Positions 32,540 to 40,889 of a stretch of DNA of 64,000 nucleotides are shown here, piece after piece. The position numbers were made by a program, and so were the translations under genes. The notes under the pieces are model-generated. The model was not told the origin of the DNA, made no database searches, and saw only the letters and a list, made by a program, of their open reading frames with translations. The stretch is from positions 160,232,848 through 160,296,847 of the forward strand of contig OZ018322.1 in the NCBI GenBank assembly GCA_963969495.1, given 5' to 3'. The first letter of the stretch is position 1; each line of letters starts with the position of its first letter. Source of the DNA: Ceratothoa steindachneri. Taxonomy: Eukaryota; Arthropoda; Malacostraca; Isopoda; Cymothoidae.

Positions 32540-33850
32540 TGAACTAATACGTTCCTAGACTTATCTATCTCAATAACAGCCTGAAATTTTGCATATATAT
32601 CAAGGGAGACCGGTTTTATTAATGGAGATTTAAACTGTAACTGTACTCATAATGTTCCCTGTTGTATAGGATATGAACATTATCCAAGATCAGTAGTACC
32701 CTTCTCCTGATTTAGGTTAATACAATAAATACTTTTACTTTTTATAAATTGTTCATATGTAAGTCCAATACTCTGCCCACCTCCTATACACCATATACCG
32801 CAATATAACGAGTAAAATGCCCTTGACGCAATTGGATCTGTATCGGCCAAATAGAGCAATTCAAATGGTCTTTCAACTTCATTCCCATTTATATATATAG
32901 TGATGCGGTTCACATTATAAGGTTGAAATTTAAAAGGTGATGCATCAAGCCTACCAGAAAATGCAAAATGATTAACCATTCATTTAACCATGCGTGTAGG
33001 TATTCGCCCCATAAAGATATTATCCACACTACTCATTGATATTCCGCTCACAATCGTAAAATTTCGCATGCGAACTTGTGTGATAGGATACTTAGCGTTT
33101 GATTTATGCAACTTATTTTCTATCTCTAGATAAGCTGCTGCTAAGAGTCGGACATTTCTATTGTAAAGAAAACTCACCAATAATTCTATTTTAGCTTCAA
33201 AACCGGTCTGGCTTCTAAATAGAGTAAATGAATGTGGTGATGTTGAGACTCCATTAATTAACAGCTTATGTTGTGGGAAGAAATCAGGGTGTAGTTTTCC
33301 ATGTAGATCAATTATTTTTTCTGAGATCTGCTATATTTCTTTTGTATACTTTCTTTACTAGAGTAATATCCTGCAGGGGAAAGAAAAATAGATTTTTCTT
33401 CTTCAGTATAGTTTACAGGGTCTCTAAATATGCAACATAGGGGTAATTATTTCCAATCGAATTTACGTGAGAAATCAGCCTGTAGTATTCCATATTTAAA
33501 CATTACTGAACAAAGTGTGAAGAATATTATTTTCAGGAAAAACGTTCTCCCCATCTAGAAGTTGGCTTCCGTTTTACTTCACAATTCTTGCTTTAATATA
33601 AAAATAAACCTCACTAGGGTCTACATACTAATATCCGTTACTAACTACATCATATTTAACCGGCGTGATGTCGGAAGAGATATTGCTGAAGTAAGAGTAA
33701 GATTGATAATTGCTTTCAACGATGGAAGTTTGGTTTGGTGGAATAGAAAAACAAATCAAGTTCTGTCTTCGAAGAGATATCATTTGTTGGATGAAGAGCA
33801 TTCATTTCACACGTGTAAGATTTACAGCCGATGATATTTTTATGAGAACA
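32540..33850 (-). pseudogene. Polinton major capsid protein (double jelly-roll), broken
   Basis: The virion shell protein, similar in pattern to proteins often annotated 'F54H12.2-like'. Readable order on the minus strand: 'TELDLFFYSTKPNFHR' (about 33760), then 'NILHTLFSNV' and 'YPYVAYLETL' (33530-33420). 'LHGKLHPDFFPQHKLLINGV' follows near 33305, then 'LEIENKLHKSNAKYPITQVR' and 'RNFTIVSGISMSSVDNIFMG' (33130-33010). Next are 'FAFSGRLDASPFKFQPYNV' and 'FYSLYCGIWC' (32965-32780), then 'VQLQFKSPLIKPVSLDIYAK' near 32620. A single in-frame stop separates the two longest pieces at 32980, with further frame changes near 33180-33560 and 32680. Total span of about 430 codons is somewhat short for the family. 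Confidence 0.75.
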
Positions 33851-33959
33851 TCTATGAAATGTCTGATGGTTTATATTATTAGAAAAAGATATCTCAAACC
33901 TCATCATCATCTATTTTCAACTTTCTTCTATTCTTCACCTTCTTATTCATCCATTTTCG

Positions 33960-34260
33960 CTTATTTATTACATCTATTTTTTTTAATTCCTCTCAATATC
34001 TGTCTCAGATTTTAACTTTGTTCTAATATACTGTCTAGTATATTTAATGATATTATTTTTTACACTTCTCAGCAAGTCTCTCAGGGCTTGCTTCGCACTC
34101 TTTTCATGCACAATATCCTCAATAGTATAGAAACCGGCTGAAATAGCCTTCTTTCCTAGATAACGAGCACCACTCTTAATGCGAGTATATAGTCATGCAT
34201 TTCTAAATAGGGAAGAGAAGAGAGATCCAAGACAATGTCCCTTCTGGGCTCTTAAACGAG
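33960..34260 (-). pseudogene. Small hydrophobic Polinton protein (virion-associated type)
   Basis: Minus-strand reading 'KGHCLGSLFSSLFRN', then 'SGARYLGKKAISAGFYTIED' and 'SAKQALRDLLRSVKNNI'. The pattern G-x-G-x-F-L-x-x-L-F, then G-A-K-x-x-G-K-x-A-L-x-x-G, then a basic amphipathic tail matches a small protein encoded next to the capsid genes in many Polintons and proposed to resemble adenoviral pVI. There is one stop in the middle, 'RNA*LYTRIK'. Its place between penton and major capsid genes supports the call. Confidence 0.55.
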
Positions 34261-34288
34261 TGGTCCATTCAACATTTTTAATTATCGT

Positions 34289-34797
34289 TTAATGTTTACT
34301 CTTAATGTGTAGTTTTATCATCCAATGACCAACAAAGAATGGAAATTTTTTCCCTTTAGCCGTTCTTATATAAGTTGATCTCAAGTCACAAGAGCTAAGA
34401 TTCAAATAGTGTGGATTATCAAAAGTTATACTCAATGAACAATCATGGAAAGGGAGATGAATAATTCTTATCAGCCTCGACTGTGTCTCGCCTACTAACT
34501 GATAGTCTACAATGTTAGAGTAAATGTAACATGATCTCGGATGAGATATAAGAGCAGTAAAATCTATATTCAATGTAATACATTATTTAATTTTGGGATA
34601 TTATCACTGATAGATCTTTTCATTATAGTAGATAATTCTTTTGACGGATAAATTAATAGATTTTCTTGCCTTTTCACATAGAGCAATGCACCTGAAGTGA
34701 GCATTAACATATAATCAGTAGGCCTTTTTCGTTGCTTTCTGTCAGATGGAAACATTAAATCTTTAGATGATAATTTCCGTTTCAATTTTAGATTCAT
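34289..34797 (-). pseudogene. Polinton minor capsid (penton-like) protein, C-terminal part
   Basis: A 94-codon piece at 34573-34289 contains 'CYIYSNIVDYQLVGETQSRL', then 'IRIIHLP', 'NPHYLNLSSCDLRSTYI', and 'GKKFPFFVGHWMIKLHIKS'. The pattern is LYVYxDIVxxQxVGDxxxPLLRI, PHYxxL, G-x-x-x-P-F-x-x-G-x-x-x-x-x-L-H-F of the Polinton penton (single jelly-roll). A second piece at 34797-34570 with 'LLIYPSKELSTIM' is in another frame and is probably the preceding strand region ('S-x-E-L-A-x-x-L-G'). Expected neighbours (integrase, capsid) flank it. Confidence 0.65.
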
Positions 34798-35224
34798 TTT
34801 CTCTATGCGAGCTTTTTTATTTTTGTAATATCTGGCGTCTATCTATATCTCATCATAAGCAAAGTGAATTTATTTTATTTTTGTTACCTTTCCTGTTGCC
34901 AATATAGTATTTGATGCATAGTTGTTTACTTACCCGATTTTTCGATAGACTGTGAATGCGTGTGTTGACTTAGTAACATTATAGATATTCACTGTAAATT
35001 GAAACTCAGAAAGACCTACTTCATAATACCTGTGGTTTATATTATGCATTTGTGCCACTCGATTCTATAGTTAGACATGGTATTTTGAGAGTAAACATCC
35101 TGGGAGGACGAGGAAGGAAGGGGGACATAAAAACTCTCTGGCTCCATCTTCACAACTAATATAAAGCCTTCCACATCTCCCACCTCTATATAATTTTATA
35201 AATGTATTTGCTCAAGATTTTAGG

Positions 35225-35460
35225 GTAATATCACATGCCTTGATATATGAATTAAACGATTCTGGGTTATCTCGCCATTTTACTAAATATAGCTTGTTTT
35301 TTCCATGCCCTTTCGCTTTAACTATCCTCTTCAATACATATTTCTTACGGGAGTCAAATTATACTTTCCTTAGTTCTTCTTCATAAATCCCACCTTCAAT
35401 ATGTTTTCCATTTAAATCTTCAATATAATACAGGGCTAATACATTTTAAATTTTATATAT
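35225..35460 (-). pseudogene. Integrase C-terminal chromodomain, separated from the core
   Basis: Minus-strand reading 'YYIEDLNGKHIEGGIYEEEL' then 'RKV', a stop, then 'KYVLKRIVKAKGHGKNKLYL' and 'VKWRDNPESFNSYI'. The first part is the Y-x-L-x-D-x-x-G-x-x-I-x-G-x-F-Y-x-x-E-L segment of Polinton integrases. The second is a chromodomain (Y-x-V-E-K-I-L...Y-L-V-K-W-x-x-Y-x...F-N-S-W). It should be directly continuous with the core at 36985-37745, but the 1.16-kb insert at 35500-36658 and more sequence separate them. Confidence 0.75.
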
Positions 35461-35499
35461 CTTCTAGATTTCCTCACTTCACCCTATTTCGTACTATAA

Positions 35500-36658
35500 G
35501 GGAATCGATACTCCCACCCCCCTCTCAGTTAAGCCACGGGTCGTTAACCACAACGTCTTGGCAGTGGAGACGCCTTAGCTCGACCACTTAACCTCTCTTC
35601 TCGCGTTCGTCTCGGGAAGAAGCTGAACTGTTGTTCCCAAACACATAATGCAATAATCAGCTCAGGTCAGGACCCGAGACCCTAACATCAGTTAAAACAG
35701 CAAGATTTTCCCTAAGAGCTGATATTCAATTTCACCGCCTCTACGAAATTAGAGGAGCGTCACCCTAAAGCCAGAAGCTCCCTCAAGGTCAGCTGTACGA
35801 CAGTCTGAGAAAAACAGTTGGAGGAGGAGACTTTATGCGGAATGTCCACGCATCACCCCATCCTCCTCCTACTCCCGATCCCAGTGGGGTGGGGTGGGGT
35901 GGGGATCCCAAAGCACCGAGAGAGTCCTCACCCTTAAGGAATACTGGAACTAAGAAAAAGCTCATACTCGAGCCAGTTCCTGGTGGCCCCCCTGATCTTT
36001 TTAGTTACCTTGATTTAAGAATCAAGTTTAACTAACTCTCGTCAGAGAAATCCCCTATCCTGGTGGATCCCCAAAGCACCGAGAGAGTCCTCACCCTTGA
36101 GGAATACTGAAACTAAGAAAAAGCTCATAGTCGAGCCAGTTCCTAGTGGTCACACCGAACTTTAAGTTAACTTGATTTAAGAAGCAAGTTCAACTTAGTC
36201 TCGTCAGAGAAAACTCACTATCGTAGGGAAAACCCAAAATACAGAGATAGTCCTCGCCCTTAAGGAACACCCCAAGTAAACTTCCTCCAGCACTCCCCTG
36301 AGTCAAAGGATTCAAGCATTGACTCATCGCAGGACAGTGCGAATTGTTCCTTAGAGTAATCCGAAGAGAAGAAAGAAACATTCGTTGATTGTTCCGTGGT
36401 CGTATCATTTCCTACTGAAGGCGTGTGGCTCCCCATCTGTCACACGCGCCAAAGTCCTCTGTGGCTTTAAAGCTATTTTTTCCCGTATCAACACATCTGG
36501 ACCATCGTCAAGCGTCATGTCAGGAACAACATTCCTGAGGTGACGTAACCTTTGAGTTCAAGGTCAGACTCAAACCCGATTCTAGTAGTAATCTGTAAAG
36601 GTATTCAAACCCAGGTATCCGTTTTAATAAAGTCCGTTTGCATTTTTTGTCCACCATC
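35500..36658. mobile_element. GC-richer insert flanked by a 7-bp direct repeat (solo LTR or unknown element)
   Basis: The 7-mer ACTATAA occurs at 35493-35499 and again at 36659-36665. Between them composition changes abruptly from very AT-rich to balanced, with G-runs ('ggtggggtggggtgggg' near 35884). Near the right end, 'ttttaataaagtccgtttgc' looks like a polyadenylation signal region of an LTR. The ends are not TG...CA, so an LTR identity is unproven. It holds a tandem repeat but no coding region. Confidence 0.5.
35904..36290 (+). repeat. Tandem repeat, about 163-bp unit, 2.3 copies, inside the insert
   Basis: Copies start at about 35905, 36067 and 36229. Shared words are 'aaagcaccgagagagtcctc', 'acccttaaggaatact', 'aactaagaaaaagctcata', 'cgagccagttcct', 'cttgatttaagaa' and 'ctcgtcagagaaa'. 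The first two are about 85% alike and the third is truncated. Confidence 0.9.
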
Positions 36659-36984
36659 ACTATAATTTTAAGTATGTCATTTTAGAAAGCTTCACTTAAA
36701 TTTTTTTTAATTCATTTCTGTGTTGCTGAGGCGTCAAATTTCGTTGGTTCAGGTTTTTGGGGGTTTTAATTAAAGTTTTAGTTTTTTTTAACAAATTTTT
36801 ATTCAATCCTCGAAACGCTAAGCAAGGCACTAGGAACCCTCACATTTGAGAAGAAGAAATAATCAAATAACAATAATCGATAATAATCAAATAAATATAT
36901 AGCACTCTTAGAGATAAAACGTAAGCCCGAAGTTTTGAAGTACGTAAACAACCCATACGTACGAACTCCCGCCATCACTCGGTC

Positions 36985-37745
36985 ATTCCTATACCACGAG
37001 ACGTACCCCTTTTTAAATTTACTGGAAACGCGTGAAATTAAAACATAATCACCGATCTTATATAGAAACCTGTTTTTTACGTTCAACTCTCTACTTTGGT
37101 ATAGCATCATTGTGTATAGCTTTGAAAGATGTGTTTCCAATCATTATATGTCTAGAATTATTATAAGCCTTGCAAAATCATCTAATACGTCGATGTATTT
37201 CCAGGTATTATTAAAAGTAAAGTATCTGAAAAGTCTTTGTTTTATTGTTCTTTGTACACGTTCTACAAGACTAACTTTGTTTAGAGAGTGAACATGATTA
37301 ATGCAGATATTAAATTCGCTTAATAAACGTTTCATCTTATCTTCTTTAAACTCTCCTGCATCATTAGAACATATATAACCTGGAATCCATCGGGATTCTT
37401 CCGTCAGATTTCTTACAGCATTTGACATTACCTGGTCCGTCTTCTGCTTTAAAGGTATTAACCAGAGATATCTCGAATATACGTCAATTACAAAGAGTAT
37501 GTAGCCTACACCATAATTAAAACTTTCATATTTCAAAATCACAGTTAAATCTAGTTGCCAAATCTCGTTAGAGCCTTGCGCTTTTGCGTGTTTGCTCTTG
37601 AAACTTTTTCGAACGCGTTTATGTAATGTATAGCTATCCTAACCCGAGAGACAGCTTTTCACATCAGATTTTTTGGAGATCTTTTTTACAGATTAGTATA
37701 GTTGATTCACCTTACCAAAAGCTGGTAGACTCGGGGAAATATATA
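36985..37745 (-). pseudogene. Polinton integrase (retroviral-type DDE), core
   Basis: This enzyme would insert the element's DNA ends into the host genome. Minus-strand parts: an N-terminal region ending 'DSYTLHKRVRKSFKSKHAKA' (about 37640-37570), with one stop just before. 'SNEIWQLDLTVI' follows, with the first catalytic Asp in the W-Q-x-D-L context, then 'YGVGYILFVIDVYSRYLWLI'. 'YICSNDAGEFKEDKMKRLL' carries the second Asp and 'VSLVERVQRTIKQRLFRYF' the catalytic Glu in VERxxRT. After a frame change at about 37142, 'NVKNRFLYKIGDYVLISRVS' and 'FKKGYVSWYRND' give the GDxVRI and F-x-K-G-Y segment. The triad is retained, but frames are broken and the C-terminal part lies at 35225-35460. Confidence 0.85.
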
Positions 37746-37839
37746 AGCGTAACAATCGACGGTTCTTTTCTAACTGAATATCTGACTAGCTTACACTCTT
37801 ATATAACTATTCAATGAAAACATCTTATCTTAAAATCCA

Positions 37840-38230
37840 ATTTTATTTTACATCTAGATTAAACTACATAATTTCAATTTCGAATTTCATTGATGTAAAC
37901 AACCCTATTAGTTTTACACATTCACTGATTCTCTGAATCAAAAGAGCTGTATTAATCGAATCAGGAAATCGGTATTTATATGTAACGGGTAAAAATGATC
38001 AATGTTTATTTTTAATCCAACCTTATCTTTTTTAAAATTAATATCAGAAGTTTTTTATATGATCTAGTAGTTGAATAAACATATTTTTTAAATAATTGTG
38101 CTCTGATAAAATATTATTTCTATCTTGGGTAAACTTAAACTTTCTTCTTGCAAATCTTGATGACGCAGGCTGGTGACACTCCACTCTCTGGACTTTCATA
38201 ATGAGACTGGTTGATAAATTAGATATTTTA
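37840..38230 (-). other. Gap between integrase and the 38.2-38.8 kb ORF
   Basis: Minus-strand readable bits ('SLIMKVQRVECHQPASSRF', 38195-38140; 'LPVTYKYRFPDSINTALL', about 37990-37940) suggest one more Polinton gene in pieces. I do not recognise it, and no protease triad is visible. Confidence 0.3.
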
Positions 38231-38760
38231 TTAATTTTCTTTACACGTAATAGTAACGTAGTCGTAAAGATCCCTGAGTACAAATTCTTTCACAAGTTCG
38301 ATACTGTTCCCCCTCTTGTTGAGAAAACCGTGGAACTCATCAAAAGAGATATTTTTTATATACTCAACTTCTGTGATGGTGGGTTTAAGTTTTCGCCATT
38401 CATCAAGTCCATCGTTGAATTTAAGATAACAGGCATCAACCGAATTCTGTAGGCATTTCATTTGACGACAACTTTGATGAAACTTGTCTTCAAGTTTTTG
38501 AAAAGGGTTGAGTTCATATTCATTGTACAGCGAATTTTTATGTCGTATAGGAATTAACTCTTCATCCCTTTTCCAGTAAATACCGAAAAGATACTTGAAA
38601 ACACTGTTAGAGTTGGCCTCCACTACAAAATTTAACTGCTTTACACCGTAGTCCTTCCCCAAATGATCAACATAGTGAAAATTTTCCTGTCTTAACCTGT
38701 CTATTGCAGCAAACACACGCCAAAACTCATCCTCACTAAGGAATAGTTTATTTTTATAGC
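38231..38760 (-). pseudogene. Uncharacterised Polinton-located protein
   Basis: An open frame of 161 codons from the Met at 38716, extendable upstream through 'NKLFLSEDEFWRV' to about 38760. It is mixed charged and aromatic, with no transmembrane stretch, no Cys cluster and no motif I recognise. Features include 'LNFVVEANSNSVFKYLFGIY', 'LEDKFHQSCRQMKCLQNS' and 'ISFDEFHGFLNKRGNSIELV'. It is among the least damaged frames of the element and sits between integrase and small-protein genes on the same strand. It could be a lineage-specific virion or replication protein, or cargo. No function is assigned. Confidence 0.45.
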
Positions 38761-39169
38761 GGGTTCTTCCATAAGTATTTATAAAAGATCACTTTAACAT
38801 AACCGAATTTTGTTCTAGTAATCTTTAAAAAGCTACATATATTAATTTTATATTCTTGTAGTATAATTTGCTTCACCTGGAATCGAGACATAGCTTCGTG
38901 TGCGTGAGTATTCGTGTGAATTTGGACAGACAGTGAGACAAAAGCCATTCGAATAGTACTTCTCTGACGCGGTTTGAATTTGCAGGTTTTTTCTTGTATT
39001 AACATAACAGTGGAGTTGCCACTTAGCCTTTTACATTATTGTACCGACTAGTTGCCATTTCCATCAGTGAAATTGATTAATAATTCAACCAGTTTCCTAA
39101 TTTGGGTTGTTAGCGATAGTGGGAACTACGACGTGTGTTTGCGTAAACCCTTGAGGTTGAAGTCGAAAA

Positions 39170-39500
39170 AGTTAATGCATGAGTAATATTTTCTAATTCT
39201 TTCCGGTGTTGTGAATTTTTTATAATAGATTTAGGGAAATTGGAAGATATTAACTTTGATAATGATATATTGTGGAGCCTTTTACCGTCGATGTAATCAC
39301 CCCAATCTTATCCTAACTGAATCCTTCTGTATTTTTTAATGTCTGATAAATTAATCTACTCCTTTCACAAGCATAAGGCCTCAGTGTTCCTAGTACTTCA
39401 TCTGCATGTTCGTTTATTTGACCCCTATGATTATGGTTAACATTAGCGGGAGGTGAGTTTACAACCTCATAATACTGTTTTAAATAATGTTCCAACGTGT
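39170..39500 (-). pseudogene. Polinton-type ORF with 'KAR-LL-L' and 'W-x-x-x-G' segment, broken
   Basis: 'NEHADEVLGTLRPYACERSR' followed by 'LIYQTLKN' (about 39420-39330), then after a frame change 'WGDYIDGKRLHNISLSKLI' (about 39300-39245). This resembles a small protein found in many Polintons whose first part is a helical K-A-x-x-L-L-x-x-L segment followed by W-N-x-x-G-E-I-x-x-x-G-x-x-I-x-G-S-N-I. The function in Polintons is unknown to me. The call relies on weak pattern matching. Confidence 0.35.
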
Positions 39501-39669
39501 TCTTATAAATTATAATAAGTTTATCTGGTAGTATGTGCGAATTATTAAGTATTTGAGGGGGGCTCTCTCTCTCTTTTTCGGGATAAACATTATTTTCTTC
39601 ATGTTAGAAGGAGGAGAGGTGTTAGAACAGAGAATAAGATTGGTAGAAGCGATCCTCCAGAGTGATTTA

Positions 39670-39981
39670 TTATTTTTTCTTTAGACGTATATGACCTGGC
39701 TTTAGAGCTAACATACGTATCAACCGTTTGAATGCTGATATCTTTTGTTTCTGTGATACTGTCATCGGTGCATTACCTTTTATTATATTAAGACACATTT
39801 TCCATACATATTTGACAAAATCCCTATCCATGCATCCTATTATTGATTTTGTCATCTTTTTACAAAGTGTAGGGAACTCATGGAAGAGATACGCGTATCT
39901 TCTCATTTTATAGTTCATTCTAAAAGATATACGAATTCGGTTTCGCGTTTTTCGGACTGAAGTCACAAAACAAGTAGCCAT
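39670..39981 (-). CDS. Small basic Polinton protein (core/DNA-binding type)
   Basis: An intact 103-codon frame. The N-terminal 30 residues are Arg-rich. The rest, 'SIIGCMDRDFVKYVWKMCLN' then 'IIKGNAPMTVSQKQKISAFK' and a Lys-rich end 'GHIRLKKK', matches a small conserved Polinton protein. Its pattern is I-x-x-x-D-x-x-x-x-x-x-x-x-E-C-x-x-N-x-L-x-G-N-V-x-L-S-x-x-x-K-x-x-L. In relatives a Q-R-G-G-F-x hydrophobic tail follows, which is lost here because the frame ends at 'KKK'. It probably acts in virion DNA packing, inferred from charge and relatives only. Confidence 0.55.
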   Translation of the reverse strand: MATCFVTSVRKTRNRIRISFRMNYKMRRYAYLFHEFPTLCKKMTKSIIGCMDRDFVKYVWKMCLNIIKGNAPMTVSQKQKISAFKRLIRMLALKPGHIRLKKK

Positions 39982-40120
39982 AAGGTTTAGAGACTGCTTT
40001 TTTATATATCTCCATGAAGCTGTTACGTTTACTAGGCCTCAATTGTTGAGCAAATATATTTATTTGGGAGATGTCTCTCCTCTGGTTAAATAAAACTAGA
40101 TTGTGAATATAAGAATTTTT

Positions 40121-40486
40121 CTAAAATAGATTTTGAGCTACTAGGAATATGAAGATATTCTTATGGTGGGAAGTAACTGTAAATAACTCTAATATATTTG
40201 CATCTATCTTCTGCATTAAGTCATAAAAAATAAGGAGTATATGATTTTTTCCATCTAGAGATGAAACATCGTACATAACTTCAAGAAACATCACTTCGTT
40301 TTTAAATTCTTCATAAACTTTATGCCTTACATTATAACACCAGATGATTTTATCAACACGTTGAGTAAAAATCTTATCTCTATTCGGGAGTATAAGATAT
40401 AAGAAGTGAGTTTTTCCGCTAGACGTCGGCCCAATGATCGCTGAAGTACATAAGGAAATAAATTTTTTCACACTTCCTTCACTCAT
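40121..40486 (-). CDS. Polinton packaging ATPase (FtsK/A32-like), truncated
   Basis: The DNA-packaging motor of Polintons. The Walker A motif 'IIGPTSSGKTHFLYLIL' is at residues 17-33. 'VDKIIWCYNVRHKVYEEF' is the usual strand after it. The Walker B position reads 'ILLIFYDLM', where relatives have two adjacent acids (L-I-I-D-D-L-M), so the first acid is replaced by Tyr. 'LFTVTSHHKNIFIFLVAQNL' matches the L-F-T-x-x-S-H-H-x-N-x-S-x-x-x-x-x-Q-N-L-F sensor segment. The frame stops just after it at 40121, so the C-terminal third is missing. The start codon at 40486 is chosen because the protein begins typically close to the P-loop. It is transcribed divergently from the polymerase. Confidence 0.8.
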   Translation of the reverse strand: MSEGSVKKFISLCTSAIIGPTSSGKTHFLYLILPNRDKIFTQRVDKIIWCYNVRHKVYEEFKNEVMFLEVMYDVSSLDGKNHILLIFYDLMQKIDANILELFTVTSHHKNIFIFLVAQNLF

Positions 40487-40880
40487 ACTTTTCTTATGTA
40501 TAATGAATAATACAGCTTCTTCAGATAACTATATACAAAAGCCCCTCTAAAAAAACAAAATTAATCTTTCATACCTCTTTCACTCATGCTTTCCTTTTGT
40601 ATGATGAATGAGCCAACATCTCTCAGATAAATATATACAAAATGTTTTCTTTCTTTATAGATTATTAGAAACGGAAAGGATGTTTACTCGCACTGTAAAA
40701 TAGCAAAAGATCCACTAAAAGGATCTAATCCAACCTCTCGTCGAGCAAAGGTGTCCTCAGTGTAGCGTCCGAGTACGTATTTGTCATTCATGCTTTCCTT
40801 CTGTATAATGAATACGTAAACTTCTTTCAGATAAATATATATATCAATTTTCCCCCATTTTAGATTATCAAAAGAACAGT
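40470..40880. promoter_or_regulatory. Divergent intergenic region with three imperfect repeats
   Basis: Between the ATPase start (minus) and the polymerase (plus). A block of about 75 bp recurs at about 40478, 40574 and 40785: 'ttcactcat' or 'tcattcat', then 'gctttcctt(t/c)tgtat', 'aatgaat', a short spacer, 'cttc' or 'ctct', and 'cagataaatatata'. In the first copy the 'cat' is the complement of the ATPase start codon, so the repeat seems to be a duplicated promoter/leader segment. A late or early promoter role is inference. Confidence 0.45.
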
Positions 40881-40889
40881 AGAGAGAAA

